Assembly (NCBI RefSeq): GCF_021044685.1
Contig: NZ_CP088014.1
Span: forward strand, 2,838,001 to 2,902,000
Reading direction: 5' to 3'
DNA: 64,000 bases
Source: Bradyrhizobium daqingense
GTDB taxonomy: Bacteria > Pseudomonadota > Alphaproteobacteria > Rhizobiales > Xanthobacteraceae
The position numbers were made by a program, and so were the translations under genes. A model generated the notes under the pieces. It was given only the letters and a program-made list of their open reading frames with translations. It made no database searches and was not told where the DNA came from. Shown in pieces: positions 53,675 to 62,685 of the stretch (position 1 is its first letter; the number at the start of each line of letters is the position of its first letter).

Positions 53675-54847
53675 ATGAACAGCCCTAGCCGGGTCATCAG
53701 TTTCGTCAATGCCGGCCATTTCATTGATCATTATTCGATGCTGATCTTTGCAGCTGCGGTCATCATCATGGGGCCGGCGCTCGGCATGGCCTATTCGGAA
53801 CTCCTGCCCTACGCAACGCCGGGCTTCGTCGCCTTCGGCGCAGGCTCGCTGCTGACCGGCTGGCTCGGCGACCGCTGGAGCCGCCGCCACATGATGCTGA
53901 TCTTCTTCCTCGGCATCGGGGCCTCCATGGTCGCGGTCGGCTTCGTGCAGACCCCGGCGCAGCTCGCCGCCGCGCTGCTCGCGATCGGCATCTTCGCCTC
54001 GATCTATCACCCCGTCGGCACCGCGATGATCGTGTCCTATGCCGACAGGCTCGGCCGCGAGATGGGCATCAACGGCGTCTGGGGCAATCTCGGCGTCGCT
54101 TCGTCGGCGCTGGTCACCGGGGTAATTGGCCAATATTTCGGCTGGCGCGCTGCCTTCATCGTCCCCGGCATCGTCACCATCGGGCTCGGCATCGCCTTCG
54201 CAATGATGGTCGTGCACGAGGACCGCAAGGGCTCGAAGCAGGCGGCGGCCCAGGCCCGCGTCGCCAAGCAGGACATGTGGCGCGTGATCTTGTCGCTGCT
54301 GATCGTCGTGATCGCGATCTCGACCACGTTCAACGCCGTCACCGTGGCGCTGCCAAAGCTGTTCGCGGAGCGGCTCGCGGACCTCACGAAGAGCCCGGCG
54401 CTGCTCGGGGTCATCGCGGCCGGCGTCTACGTGTTCGGTGCGATGACGCAATACACGATCGGCCGGTTGCTCGACCGCTATTCGCTGAAGACGGTGGCGC
54501 TGCCGCTGTCCTTCATGCTGGCGCCGTTCCTGTATCTGGCCGCGAGCCTATCCAACCTGCCGCTGATCGTGGTCTCGATCGGCATCGTCATGGGCGCGTT
54601 CGGGCAGGTCACGGTCAACGACGCCATGGTCGGCAAATACACCACCGAAGAGTGGCGCTCGCGCGCCTATGCGGTGCGCTATTTCGTCGGCTTCACCGCG
54701 GCCGGCGCCTCGGTCGGCCTGGTCGCCTGGCTCTACGAGCAGGGCGGCTTCGTCACCATGCTGCACGCCTTCGCCGCCCTCTGCCTGCTCGCCATCGCCG
54801 CCGCTCTGATCCTGCCGCGCGAGATCAGGGCGCCGCAGGCGGCGTAA
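53675..54847 (+). CDS. MFS transporter, fosmidomycin-resistance-like
   Basis: The 390-residue membrane protein has about 12 hydrophobic helices. NAGHFIDHYSMLIFAAAVII starts the first helix and TGWLGDRWSRRHMMLIFFLG is the MFS loop 2-3 motif. FASIYHPVGTAMIVSYADRL resembles the Fsr efflux group. It probably exports a drug or metabolite. The ribosome site GGAGAGG precedes ATG 53675. It is divergent from the AraC-type gene, which is its likely regulator. Confidence 0.9.
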   Translation: MNSPSRVISFVNAGHFIDHYSMLIFAAAVIIMGPALGMAYSELLPYATPGFVAFGAGSLLTGWLGDRWSRRHMMLIFFLGIGASMVAVGFVQTPAQLAAALLAIGIFASIYHPVGTAMIVSYADRLGREMGINGVWGNLGVASSALVTGVIGQYFGWRAAFIVPGIVTIGLGIAFAMMVVHEDRKGSKQAAAQARVAKQDMWRVILSLLIVVIAISTTFNAVTVALPKLFAERLADLTKSPALLGVIAAGVYVFGAMTQYTIGRLLDRYSLKTVALPLSFMLAPFLYLAASLSNLPLIVVSIGIVMGAFGQVTVNDAMVGKYTTEEWRSRAYAVRYFVGFTAAGASVGLVAWLYEQGGFVTMLHAFAALCLLAIAAALILPREIRAPQAA

Positions 54848-55056
54848 GAGCGGCGGTCTCATGTCCCGGACAAGCTGCAACGTGTAAGCGTTGCTGCGGC
54901 GGCACGTCACCCATGCCACCCATGATGCCAATATGCCGGTGTTTTGCCCGACGACGCAAGTTGCTTCGGCAAGGCCGAAATTTCGCGAGCATATTCAATC
55001 CCATCGCTACTGTGCATGGGGTTGTTTTCGCATGTCGTGTTGAGCTTGCGGAATAA
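54848..55056. other. Intergenic segment between convergent MFS and RND genes, possible dispersed repeat
   Basis: No gene is seen. Near the left end GCAACG-TGTAAG-CGTTGC (54877-54894) forms a small hairpin that could end the MFS transcript. The rest, around ATGCCGGTGTTTTGCCCGAC and CATGGGGTTGTTTTCGCATG, looks like a sequence I have seen repeated in Bradyrhizobium genomes, but there is only one copy here. Confidence 0.4.
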
Positions 55057-58000
55057 TTAGGGCTTCACCTCCGCCACGGGCTGCGCCTTCACCGGCTTCT
55101 TCCCGGCGCGCCAGTTCTCGAAACGCTGCACCACCACGAAGAAGGCCGGCACGAACAGCACCGCGAGGCAGGTCGAGGCCAGCATGCCCGAGAACACGGT
55201 GATGCCGATCGACTTGCGTGCGCTGGCGCCGGCGCCGGTGGCGAGCACCAGCGGCACCACGCCGAGGATGAAGGCAAACGAGGTCATCAGGATCGGGCGA
55301 AAACGGGCGCGCGCCGCCTCGATCGCGGATTCAACGATCGGTTTGCCGTCGCGGCCGTGCAGCTCAAGTCCCACCTCGACGATCAGGATCGCGTTCTTCG
55401 CCGACAGCGCGATCAAGAGGATCAGGCCGATCTGGCAATAGAGGTTGTTGTCGATCTTGAGCGCGCTGAGGATCAGCATCGGCCCGAGCAGCGACAGCGG
55501 CACCGCGAGGATCACCGAGATCGGCGCGTACCAGCTCTCGTACTGGCCGGCGAGCACGAGATAGACCAGCAGCATGGCGAGGCCGAACACCCAGTAGATC
55601 TGGTTGGAGACCGCCTTCTCCTGGTAGGACATCGCGGTCCATTCATAGCCGGTGCCCGGCGGCAGCGTCTTGTCCGCGATCTCCTCCATCAGCTTCAGCG
55701 ACTGGCCCGATGAATAGCCCTGCGCCGGCAGGCCGATGACGGTCGAGGACGGATAGAGGTTGTAGAGGCTGATCAGCGACGGGCCGGTGGCCGGCGTGAT
55801 CTTGGCGATGGTGCCGATCGGGATCATGTCGCCGTTCGAGTTGCGCACCTGCATGTTGGCGATGTCGCGCTCGGTGACGCGGAAGGCCGGATCGGCCTGA
55901 GTGTAGACCTGGAACACGCGGCCGAACTTGTTGAACTGGTTGACGTAGGACGAGCCGAGATAGGTCGACAGCGCCGAGAACACCTGGTCGGTGGTGACGT
56001 GCAGCGTCTGGGTCTTGACGCGGTCGATCTCGACGTTGAATTGCGGCACCGACGATCGGAACGAGGACTGCACGCGCTGCAGCGCGCTCTGGCTCTCGGC
56101 GTTGGAGACCATTGCCCCGGTGATTGCCTGCAGCTTGGCGAAATCGCTGTTGCCGTCGCGGAGCTCGAGCTGCATCGAGAAGCCCGCGGCATTGCCGATG
56201 CCCTGGATCGGCGGCGGCGGCAGCACGATGGTGCGGGCTTCCATGATTGTCGAGAGCTTGTCGTTGAGCCCGAAGACCAGCGAGCGCAGATCCTCGCCCG
56301 GCCCTTTGCGTGCGTCCCAGTCCTTCAGGATGATGTAGGCGACGCCGGCATTGGCAAGGCTGGCGCTGTTGTCGAGCGCGGAGATGCCGGCGATGGTGAT
56401 GACCTGCGCCACGCCCGGCGTGTCCTTGATCAGCCCGCTTGCTCGGTCGAGCACGGCTTGCGTCCGCTCTAGCGCGGCGCCGTCGGGCAGCTGCACGGCG
56501 GCGATCAGATAGCCCTGGTCCTCGATCGGCAGGAAGCCGGTCGGAACCCGCGACAGGCCATAGCCGCTGGCGCCGATCACTAGCAACGCGAACGCGACCG
56601 AGATGGCGGCGTGCTTGACGAGAAAGGTGATCAACCGCGTGTAGCCGCGCTCGACGCGGTTATAGACGGCGTTGAAGCCGCGATAGAAGACATTGCGCTG
56701 CTCCGGCGGCACCGCCGGCCTCAGCCAGAGCGCGCATTGCGTCGGCTTCAGCGTCGCCGCGTTGATGGCGGACAGCAGCGCGGTCGCGGCGATCACCAGC
56801 GCGAATTGCGAATAGATGCGCCCGGTCAGTCCGGCGAGGAACGAGGCCGGCAGGAACACCGAGATCAACACCAGCGTGATGCCGACGATCGGCGCGAACA
56901 GCTGGTCCATCGCCTTGATCGCGGCGTCGTGGCCGTTCATGCCTTGCTCGATGTTGTGGGCGGCGCCTTCGACCACGACGATGGCGTCGTCGACCACGAT
57001 GCCGATCGCGAGCACGATCGCGAACAGCGTCGACATGTTGATGGTGAAGCCGAGCGCCGCCATCGCGGCGAACGCGCCGATGATGGTCACAGGCACGGTC
57101 GTTGCCGGCACCAGCATCGCGCGCCAGTCCTGCAGGAACACCAGGATCACGACCAGCACGAGCAGGCCGGCCTCGATCAGGGTCATGTAGACCTCGTGCA
57201 CCGAGGCCTCCACGAACTTGGTGGTGTCGAACGGCGTGTCGTATTTGACGCCTTCCGGGAAGCGCTTGGCGATCTCGGCCATCTTCTTCTCCACGGCCTG
57301 CTCCACCTGGAGCGCGTTGGCGCCGGGCGACTGGAACACGCCGATGCCGACCGCCGGCTGCTTGTTGAGGGAGAAGATCTGGCTGTAGGTCTGCGCACCC
57401 AGCTCGACCCAGCCGACGTCGCGCACGCGCGTGACGTCGCCGCTGCTGCCTGATTTGACGATGATGTTCTCGAACTGGCTGGTGTCGTCGAGCCGTCCGT
57501 TGACGTTGAGCGTGTACTGGAACGCCTGGCCCGGCGGCGTCGGCGGCGCGCCGACCTGGCCGGCCGAAACCTGCTGGCTCTGCTGCTGGATCGCGTTGAT
57601 GACGTCCTGCGGCACGAGGCCACGCGCCTGCAGCTTGTTCGGGTCGAGCCATACCCGCATCGAATATTGACCCGCGCCGAACACGGTGACGTTGCCGACG
57701 CCGGGCAGGCGCGAGAGCTCGTCGCGGATGTTGATGGTGGCGTAGTTGCTCAGGTACAGGCTGTCGTATCTGGAGTCCGGCGAGGTCAGCGTCACGAACA
57801 ACAGGATCGAGGTCGATCGCTTCTGCACGGTGACGCCCTGGTTCTGCACGGCCTGGGGCAGCTGCGACAGCGCGCTGGAGACGCGATTCTGCACCAGCAC
57901 CTGTGCGAAGTTGAGGTCGGTGCCGATCTTGAAGGTCACCGTCAGTGTGTAGGTACCGTCGGAGGCGCTGTAGGACTGCATATAGAGCATGTCCTCGACG

Positions 58001-58215
58001 CCGTTGACCTGCTGCTCGATCGGCAGCGCCACGGTGTCGATCACGGTCTTGGCGCTGGCGCCGGGATAGCGCGTGGTGACCTGCACGGTCGGCGGCACCA
58101 CGTCGGGATATTGCGCGATCGCGAGATTGAACAGCGCGACGCCGCCGATCAGGATCATCAGCAGCGCAATGACGTTCGAGAGGACCGGCCGCTCGATGAA
58201 GAATTTCGAGATCAT
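55057..58215 (-). CDS. RND multidrug efflux permease (AcrB/MexF type)
   Basis: The 1052-residue inner-membrane pump has the 12-helix RND plan with two large periplasmic loops. MISKFFIERPVLSNVIALLM is the typical N-terminus. The proton-relay acids are in AIVLAIGIVVDDAIVVVEG in helix 4 and the Lys in LIALSAKNAILIVEVGLE in helix 10. Substrates are hydrophobic drugs or solvents, unknown here. It follows the adaptor gene by 13 bp. No outer-membrane channel gene is in the cluster, so the pump must use one encoded elsewhere. Confidence 0.96.
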   Translation of the reverse strand: MISKFFIERPVLSNVIALLMILIGGVALFNLAIAQYPDVVPPTVQVTTRYPGASAKTVIDTVALPIEQQVNGVEDMLYMQSYSASDGTYTLTVTFKIGTDLNFAQVLVQNRVSSALSQLPQAVQNQGVTVQKRSTSILLFVTLTSPDSRYDSLYLSNYATINIRDELSRLPGVGNVTVFGAGQYSMRVWLDPNKLQARGLVPQDVINAIQQQSQQVSAGQVGAPPTPPGQAFQYTLNVNGRLDDTSQFENIIVKSGSSGDVTRVRDVGWVELGAQTYSQIFSLNKQPAVGIGVFQSPGANALQVEQAVEKKMAEIAKRFPEGVKYDTPFDTTKFVEASVHEVYMTLIEAGLLVLVVILVFLQDWRAMLVPATTVPVTIIGAFAAMAALGFTINMSTLFAIVLAIGIVVDDAIVVVEGAAHNIEQGMNGHDAAIKAMDQLFAPIVGITLVLISVFLPASFLAGLTGRIYSQFALVIAATALLSAINAATLKPTQCALWLRPAVPPEQRNVFYRGFNAVYNRVERGYTRLITFLVKHAAISVAFALLVIGASGYGLSRVPTGFLPIEDQGYLIAAVQLPDGAALERTQAVLDRASGLIKDTPGVAQVITIAGISALDNSASLANAGVAYIILKDWDARKGPGEDLRSLVFGLNDKLSTIMEARTIVLPPPPIQGIGNAAGFSMQLELRDGNSDFAKLQAITGAMVSNAESQSALQRVQSSFRSSVPQFNVEIDRVKTQTLHVTTDQVFSALSTYLGSSYVNQFNKFGRVFQVYTQADPAFRVTERDIANMQVRNSNGDMIPIGTIAKITPATGPSLISLYNLYPSSTVIGLPAQGYSSGQSLKLMEEIADKTLPPGTGYEWTAMSYQEKAVSNQIYWVFGLAMLLVYLVLAGQYESWYAPISVILAVPLSLLGPMLILSALKIDNNLYCQIGLILLIALSAKNAILIVEVGLELHGRDGKPIVESAIEAARARFRPILMTSFAFILGVVPLVLATGAGASARKSIGITVFSGMLASTCLAVLFVPAFFVVVQRFENWRAGKKPVKAQPVAEVKP

Positions 58216-58228
58216 GGCTGGCGCTCCC

Positions 58229-59422
58229 TCACTTGGCAGACGCCTGGGGCTGCTCGATCTTCGTCACCTGCGGATCGATCTTCTGGCCCGGGATCACCCG
58301 CAGCAGGCCCGCGATGACGACGCGGTCCTCCGGCTTCAGGCCGCTCTCGATCACGCGCAGGCCGTTGTCGACGGGGCCGATCTGCACCTTGCGCTGCTCG
58401 ACCGTGTTGTCGGCGTTCACGACGAGGAGGTAGCGGCCGCCCTGGTCGCTGCCGAGCGCGGTGTCGGGGACGAGGAGCGCGCTCTTCTCCTGGTCGAAGG
58501 GCACGCGAACGCGGACGAAATAGCCGGGGAGCAGCACCCGCTTCTCGTTGGGGACGAGACCGCGCACCGCCAGCGTGCCGGTCGATTGATTGAGGGTCGG
58601 CGAGACGTAGTCGAGATGCCCCTCATGCGGATAGCCGGTGTCGGTCTGCAGGCCGATCTGAATTGGAAATTGCTTCATGTCTGCGGGCGTCAGTCCCCTG
58701 CGTGCCGCCTCGGCGCGGATGCGCAGCACGTCCTGCTCGTTGACGGTGAAGTTCACATAGATCGGATCCAACGCGACGATGGTTGCGAGCTGGGTCGGGG
58801 AGGAGACGCCGACGAGCTCGCCGATCGAGACCAGGTGGGCGCTGACGACGCCGTCGAACGGCGCCGTCACCTTGGTGTAGCCGTAATTGACCTCGGCGAG
58901 CCTGGTATTGACCTGGGCCTGCTGGAGACTGGCTTGAGCGTTGTCGCGGGTCGACGTTGAGGTGTCGAGCGTCGCCTGCGAGACCGCTTGGCGCTGCACG
59001 AGCTCGACCTGCCGTTTGAAATCGGCTTCGGCCTGCTTGAGCGAGGCCTGCGCGCCGGCCTCGGCCGCCTGCGCCTGCTCGAGCTTGAGCTTGTAGGTCT
59101 CGGGCTCGATCGTGAAGAGCTGGGTGCCCTGCTTGACGAAGCTGCCGTCCTGATAGTCGATCGATTGCAGAAAGCCTTGCACCCGCGCGACGAGGTCGAC
59201 GCTCTTGATCGGCGCGGTGTTGCCGGTGGCCTCGATATAACGTGTCACGGCGCGCTGCACCGGCGTTGCAACGTCCACCTTGGGCGGCGGCGGGGCCACG
59301 AACGTGTTCTTGTCCTCGCAGCCGGCAAGCGCGATCACGGCGGCCGCCGTCGCCAAGCCTCGTCCTGCATGTCTCCACGCTTCCATGCGCCGTGCGGGAG
59401 ATGCGAGATTCGCGCGCGTCAT
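58229..59422 (-). CDS. RND efflux periplasmic adaptor lipoprotein
   Basis: The protein is a membrane-fusion adaptor linking the RND pump to an outer-membrane channel. A lipobox ALAGC ends the signal (C35 from the ATG at 59422, or C23 if the ATG at 59386 is used; the latter signal length is more usual). After it come the barrel-sandwich half (VARVQGFLQSIDYQDGSFVK), a long coiled-coil hairpin (about 110-180, EQAQAAEAGAQASLKQAEAD), and beta-barrel and membrane-proximal domains. It is the first gene of the pump operon; the perfect palindrome at 59545-59560 lies upstream. Confidence 0.93.
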   Translation of the reverse strand: MTRANLASPARRMEAWRHAGRGLATAAAVIALAGCEDKNTFVAPPPPKVDVATPVQRAVTRYIEATGNTAPIKSVDLVARVQGFLQSIDYQDGSFVKQGTQLFTIEPETYKLKLEQAQAAEAGAQASLKQAEADFKRQVELVQRQAVSQATLDTSTSTRDNAQASLQQAQVNTRLAEVNYGYTKVTAPFDGVVSAHLVSIGELVGVSSPTQLATIVALDPIYVNFTVNEQDVLRIRAEAARRGLTPADMKQFPIQIGLQTDTGYPHEGHLDYVSPTLNQSTGTLAVRGLVPNEKRVLLPGYFVRVRVPFDQEKSALLVPDTALGSDQGGRYLLVVNADNTVEQRKVQIGPVDNGLRVIESGLKPEDRVVIAGLLRVIPGQKIDPQVTKIEQPQASAK

Positions 59423-59544
59423 TCGGTGGCCCCCGATTGCTCTCTGTCGGTGCGGCAGGCTACCAACAAATGTCCGGTCGTGGAACACCATAGCCATGGC
59501 GGTCACGGGCCTTGCACTGCAAACGGCGGCGTGCCCTTTGACGG

Positions 59545-59560
59545 ATTTGTCATGACAAAT
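59545..59560. promoter_or_regulatory. Perfect 16-bp palindrome between divergent RND adaptor and solute-binding gene
   Basis: ATTTGTCATGACAAAT is identical to its reverse complement over all 16 bp. It is about 120 bp upstream of the RND adaptor start and about 95 bp upstream of the solute-binding gene. Size and position fit an operator for a TetR-, GntR- or MarR-type dimer, but no such regulator is encoded in the window. Confidence 0.5.
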
Positions 59561-59655
59561 GGCTTTTCACTGGGCGCATGATCAACCAGAATTGTGTCAA
59601 AGGCCGTGTGATCGACGTGATGGGTCAAAAGAAGAAAAGGTGCGGAGAGCATGAC

Positions 59656-60447
59656 ATGCCAACGCCATTCCGGTCGGTCCTCGCCGGCCTCGTTCTCGCA
59701 GCGGCGGTCGCCATGCCCGCGTTAGCCGATGGCCTGAAGGACGAGATCGCGCCGACCGGCAAGTTGCGTGTCGCGATCGCGATCAGCCCAGCGGGCGGAG
59801 CGTTCTGGTCGACCAGGACCGACGCCGGCTATGCCGGCGTTCCCGTGGATCTCGGCAAGGAGATGGCGGCGCAACTCGGCGTGCCCGTCGAATACGTCGT
59901 GCACCAGAATTCCGGTGAGATCACCGATGCCGCATCAAACAGGACGTGGGACGTCACCTGGCTCCCGAAAGACCCCGAGCGCGAGACCAAGATGCTGTTC
60001 GGCCCGATCTACGAGGTCGCCGATGCCACTTACATCGTCAAGCCGGGGTCAAGCATCACCAGCTTCGCCACACTCGACCAGCCCGGCATCAAGGTCGCGG
60101 CCGTCAATGCCACCACCACCATGCGCGGCGCCATCGCGCATCTGAAGCAAGCGAAGGTCACGGGCTATCAGACCTATGATGAAATTGTCGGCCTGCTGAA
60201 GAGCGGCGAGATCGATGCCTTCGCGCTGTCGCGCGATCAGCTCAACAAGATGGCGCAGAAGATTCCGGGTACGAAGGTGCTGGACGAGACCTTCAAGAAG
60301 ACCGTCACGGCCGTCGCCGTCCCGCTCGGCCACAGCCGGGCCTTGGCGTTCGTCACCAAATTCATGACGGAGGCGACGGCGAACGGCACGCTGCGCAAAG
60401 CCTACGACAATAACGGCTTGAAGGATGCGCCGATCCGGACGGAATAG
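59656..60447 (+). CDS. Periplasmic solute-binding protein, family 3 type
   Basis: The 263-residue protein starts at ATG 59656 (MPTPFRSVLAGLVLAAAVAM) behind GGAGAG; a signal peptide ends near PALADG. The mature part has the bacterial extracellular binding-protein fold: LRVAIAISPAGGAFWSTRTD, VPVDLGKEMAAQLGVPVEYV, DVTWLPKDPERETKMLFGPI. Family members bind amino acids or related small solutes. No permease or ATPase gene is next to it, so it is an orphan that would use a system encoded elsewhere. It converges with the epimerase gene. Confidence 0.88.
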   Translation: MPTPFRSVLAGLVLAAAVAMPALADGLKDEIAPTGKLRVAIAISPAGGAFWSTRTDAGYAGVPVDLGKEMAAQLGVPVEYVVHQNSGEITDAASNRTWDVTWLPKDPERETKMLFGPIYEVADATYIVKPGSSITSFATLDQPGIKVAAVNATTTMRGAIAHLKQAKVTGYQTYDEIVGLLKSGEIDAFALSRDQLNKMAQKIPGTKVLDETFKKTVTAVAVPLGHSRALAFVTKFMTEATANGTLRKAYDNNGLKDAPIRTE

Positions 60448-60448
60448 C

Positions 60449-61456
60449 TCACGGGCCGGGCCGGATTGCGGCGGCGGTCACGCCGCGTGCGTGCCACGCG
60501 GAAAGCACCGCGCCTTCTTCATCGGCGCTGAGACCGACCACCGGCCCGTTGCTGGCGCGGAGCCAATGAAGCGTGTCCCGCGCCGTGGCCGCGAACGGCC
60601 GAGCGGTCAATCCGGCCTCGCGCGCCGGCGAGGTGTCGCGCGTCATGAAGCCGTCGAAGTCGGGCAGCGGCAGCCACAGCGGCAGTGATCGCGGACCCGC
60701 CCATCGCCGCACGTCATGCGCTTCCAGGAAAGCGCGATCGACCCAGGTGAACGTGCAGGATGCGTCCAGCGCCGAGGCGCACTCGGCCAGGAACTCGCCG
60801 CGGCTGCGCGCCGGTCCGATCCCGTCATAGATGCTGGTGAGACGCACCTCTGCGGCGTGCACGATCCATTGCGCAAGGTCACGCACGTCGATGAGCTGGA
60901 CGGCGTCCTCCGGCGATCCCGGTGCCAGCACCTCGCCGCCGCGCGCGAGCCGCGCTGGCCAATAAGCAAAGCGCCCGGTCGGGTCCTCCGGCCCGGCGAT
61001 CAGGCCGGCACGGCATATGAAGGCATCGCTGCCGACGGCCTGCTCGCAGGCGACCTTGGCCGCGCCATAAATGGCATCGGTGCTGTGCGCGATGTCCGCC
61101 GAAACAGGCTCGCGCAGTGGCGCCGAGTCGGCGCGTTGTCCCGGTATGCGATTGTCGGCATAGACGCTGACGGTTGAAACGAAGGTCCAATGCACACCCG
61201 GCCGCTTCAGCGCTGCGACCGCGCGGCGGACCTGGCCGGGATGACGCGAGACGTCCACCACGGCATCGAACGTCTCGCCGGTCAGCGGCGTGAGACCGTC
61301 CGCGACGTCGCGATCGATCCGCACGAAGCGCGCGCCTGCCGCAATTGGCCCTGCAAGCCCGCGGGCGGCACAGGTCACGTCATGACCGGCAGCGCAGGCA
61401 TGGCTTGCGATCGCCCGTCCGAGAAACTGGCTGCCGCCGAGAATGAGGATGCGCAT
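60449..61456 (-). CDS. NAD-dependent epimerase/reductase (SDR family)
   Basis: The 335-residue protein is an extended short-chain dehydrogenase. The Rossmann motif is LILGGSQFLGRAIA at the N-terminus, the catalytic YxxxK is YGAAKVACE near 140, and FVSTVSVYADN carries the active-site Ser. The GGSQFLG form is typical of a subgroup related to sugar-nucleotide epimerases and mRNA-binding proteins; substrate is unknown. It stands alone on the minus strand, about 65 bp after the next upstream gene. Confidence 0.9.
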   Translation of the reverse strand: MRILILGGSQFLGRAIASHACAAGHDVTCAARGLAGPIAAGARFVRIDRDVADGLTPLTGETFDAVVDVSRHPGQVRRAVAALKRPGVHWTFVSTVSVYADNRIPGQRADSAPLREPVSADIAHSTDAIYGAAKVACEQAVGSDAFICRAGLIAGPEDPTGRFAYWPARLARGGEVLAPGSPEDAVQLIDVRDLAQWIVHAAEVRLTSIYDGIGPARSRGEFLAECASALDASCTFTWVDRAFLEAHDVRRWAGPRSLPLWLPLPDFDGFMTRDTSPAREAGLTARPFAATARDTLHWLRASNGPVVGLSADEEGAVLSAWHARGVTAAAIRPGP

Positions 61457-61522
61457 GGAAGGGTCCGTGCCGCCGACGAGGTCGAGAGCTTACAACGTCC
61501 GGTAGCGGTTGCAACCGAACCC

Positions 61523-62593
61523 TCAGCGGCCCTTGATTTCCGCGTGTTTCCCCATCGCTTTCTCGAACTTGCGGTTGAACAGCCACATCGCAGCGAGAAT
61601 CTCGCGGAACCTCGCCGAGGTGCGCGACCGGTCGGCCTGTCCGAACGCGAAGATGCTGTTGTTGCGCAAATACTTCATGACCGTGGGACTGGACACCCTG
61701 TAGTTCAGGAGATCGCCCGATTTGAGCGCCGACCGCGTCGGGGTCGGAACGATCTGGATCAGCTGGAACAGCTTCATCTGGTCGATCGGGTCGGGCAGCG
61801 TCTTCACGATCCCCGGGATCTCGCGGAAAATTTCAGCGTGCGCATTCATCAGCCCGTCGCGCACATTGGTCCAGTGGTTGAAGCGATGATCGGTGCCGCG
61901 GGCCCGCGCCTCTTCCTTGTCGTCGCGCGCGCTCAGCTCGGGATCGATCGCCGCGATGTCGCCCTTGATCTTGTCCCATTTCTTCCGGCCGTTGCGGTCT
62001 TCGGAAGGGCCGGTCTGGAAGCTGCCCATATAGGTGTTCGAGCGCGCATTGCGGACGTTCTGCTTGCCGTTGGTTTCTGCATAGAACAGCCCGAGACTGA
62101 TGCGCCCCGCGATTTCCGCGTGATGCGATGCCAGCCCCTTGGCGCGTGCAATCACGACGGCGAGATCGACGACGTCCTTGAACGGCGTCGGCGATTTCTG
62201 CGCGCCGGCGGGCGGCGCCTCCATGATCTCGAACAATGCGGCGTATTCGTCGATCAGCGGCTCGATGGCAGCGTCGAAATAGGCGGGAGGTATCTCGAAC
62301 TTGTTGGGCTTTCCAATTCGGGAAGGAATGGCGTCCGTGAGATCCTTGTAGGTGCTGATGACGGCGACGCGCGCCAGGTAGAGCGCTTGTCCCGGCAGGT
62401 TCGGCAATGGTTCTTTCGCATCGATCTGGCGCCGCCGTTCGGCCAGGATGGATTTGAAATCGGCGAGCGCGCGATCATAGGCAGCGACCGCAGCCGCTTG
62501 CTGGGACGTAAGCCCAGCCTGCCCGACGGCGGGTGCCATGACGAGCAAGGCGAGCACCGCAAATGCTGCGGCGGCAAGGCGTCTCAATCCCAT
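61523..62593 (-). CDS. Exported protein of unknown function
   Basis: I do not recognise this 356-residue protein. It starts at ATG 62593 with a signal peptide (MGLRRLAAAAFAVLALLVMA, cut near GQA). The mature part is mostly helical and polar. A repeated basic/Trp region, NTYMGSFQTGPSEDRNGRKK, then HRFNHWTNVRDGLMNAHAEI and SIFAFGQADRSRTSARFREI, looks conserved and could form a catalytic or binding face, but no known motif is present. It lies between the flavin monooxygenase and the epimerase on the same strand. Confidence 0.75.
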   Translation of the reverse strand: MGLRRLAAAAFAVLALLVMAPAVGQAGLTSQQAAAVAAYDRALADFKSILAERRRQIDAKEPLPNLPGQALYLARVAVISTYKDLTDAIPSRIGKPNKFEIPPAYFDAAIEPLIDEYAALFEIMEAPPAGAQKSPTPFKDVVDLAVVIARAKGLASHHAEIAGRISLGLFYAETNGKQNVRNARSNTYMGSFQTGPSEDRNGRKKWDKIKGDIAAIDPELSARDDKEEARARGTDHRFNHWTNVRDGLMNAHAEIFREIPGIVKTLPDPIDQMKLFQLIQIVPTPTRSALKSGDLLNYRVSSPTVMKYLRNNSIFAFGQADRSRTSARFREILAAMWLFNRKFEKAMGKHAEIKGR

Positions 62594-62685
62594 GGCCGGT
62601 TCCCATCGATTCGCTAGCCCGGGAGATCGTAAACATCGAAGCCGCAGGCTGGCGAGATGCAAATCCCGTTCAGCCGCGAATCTTC

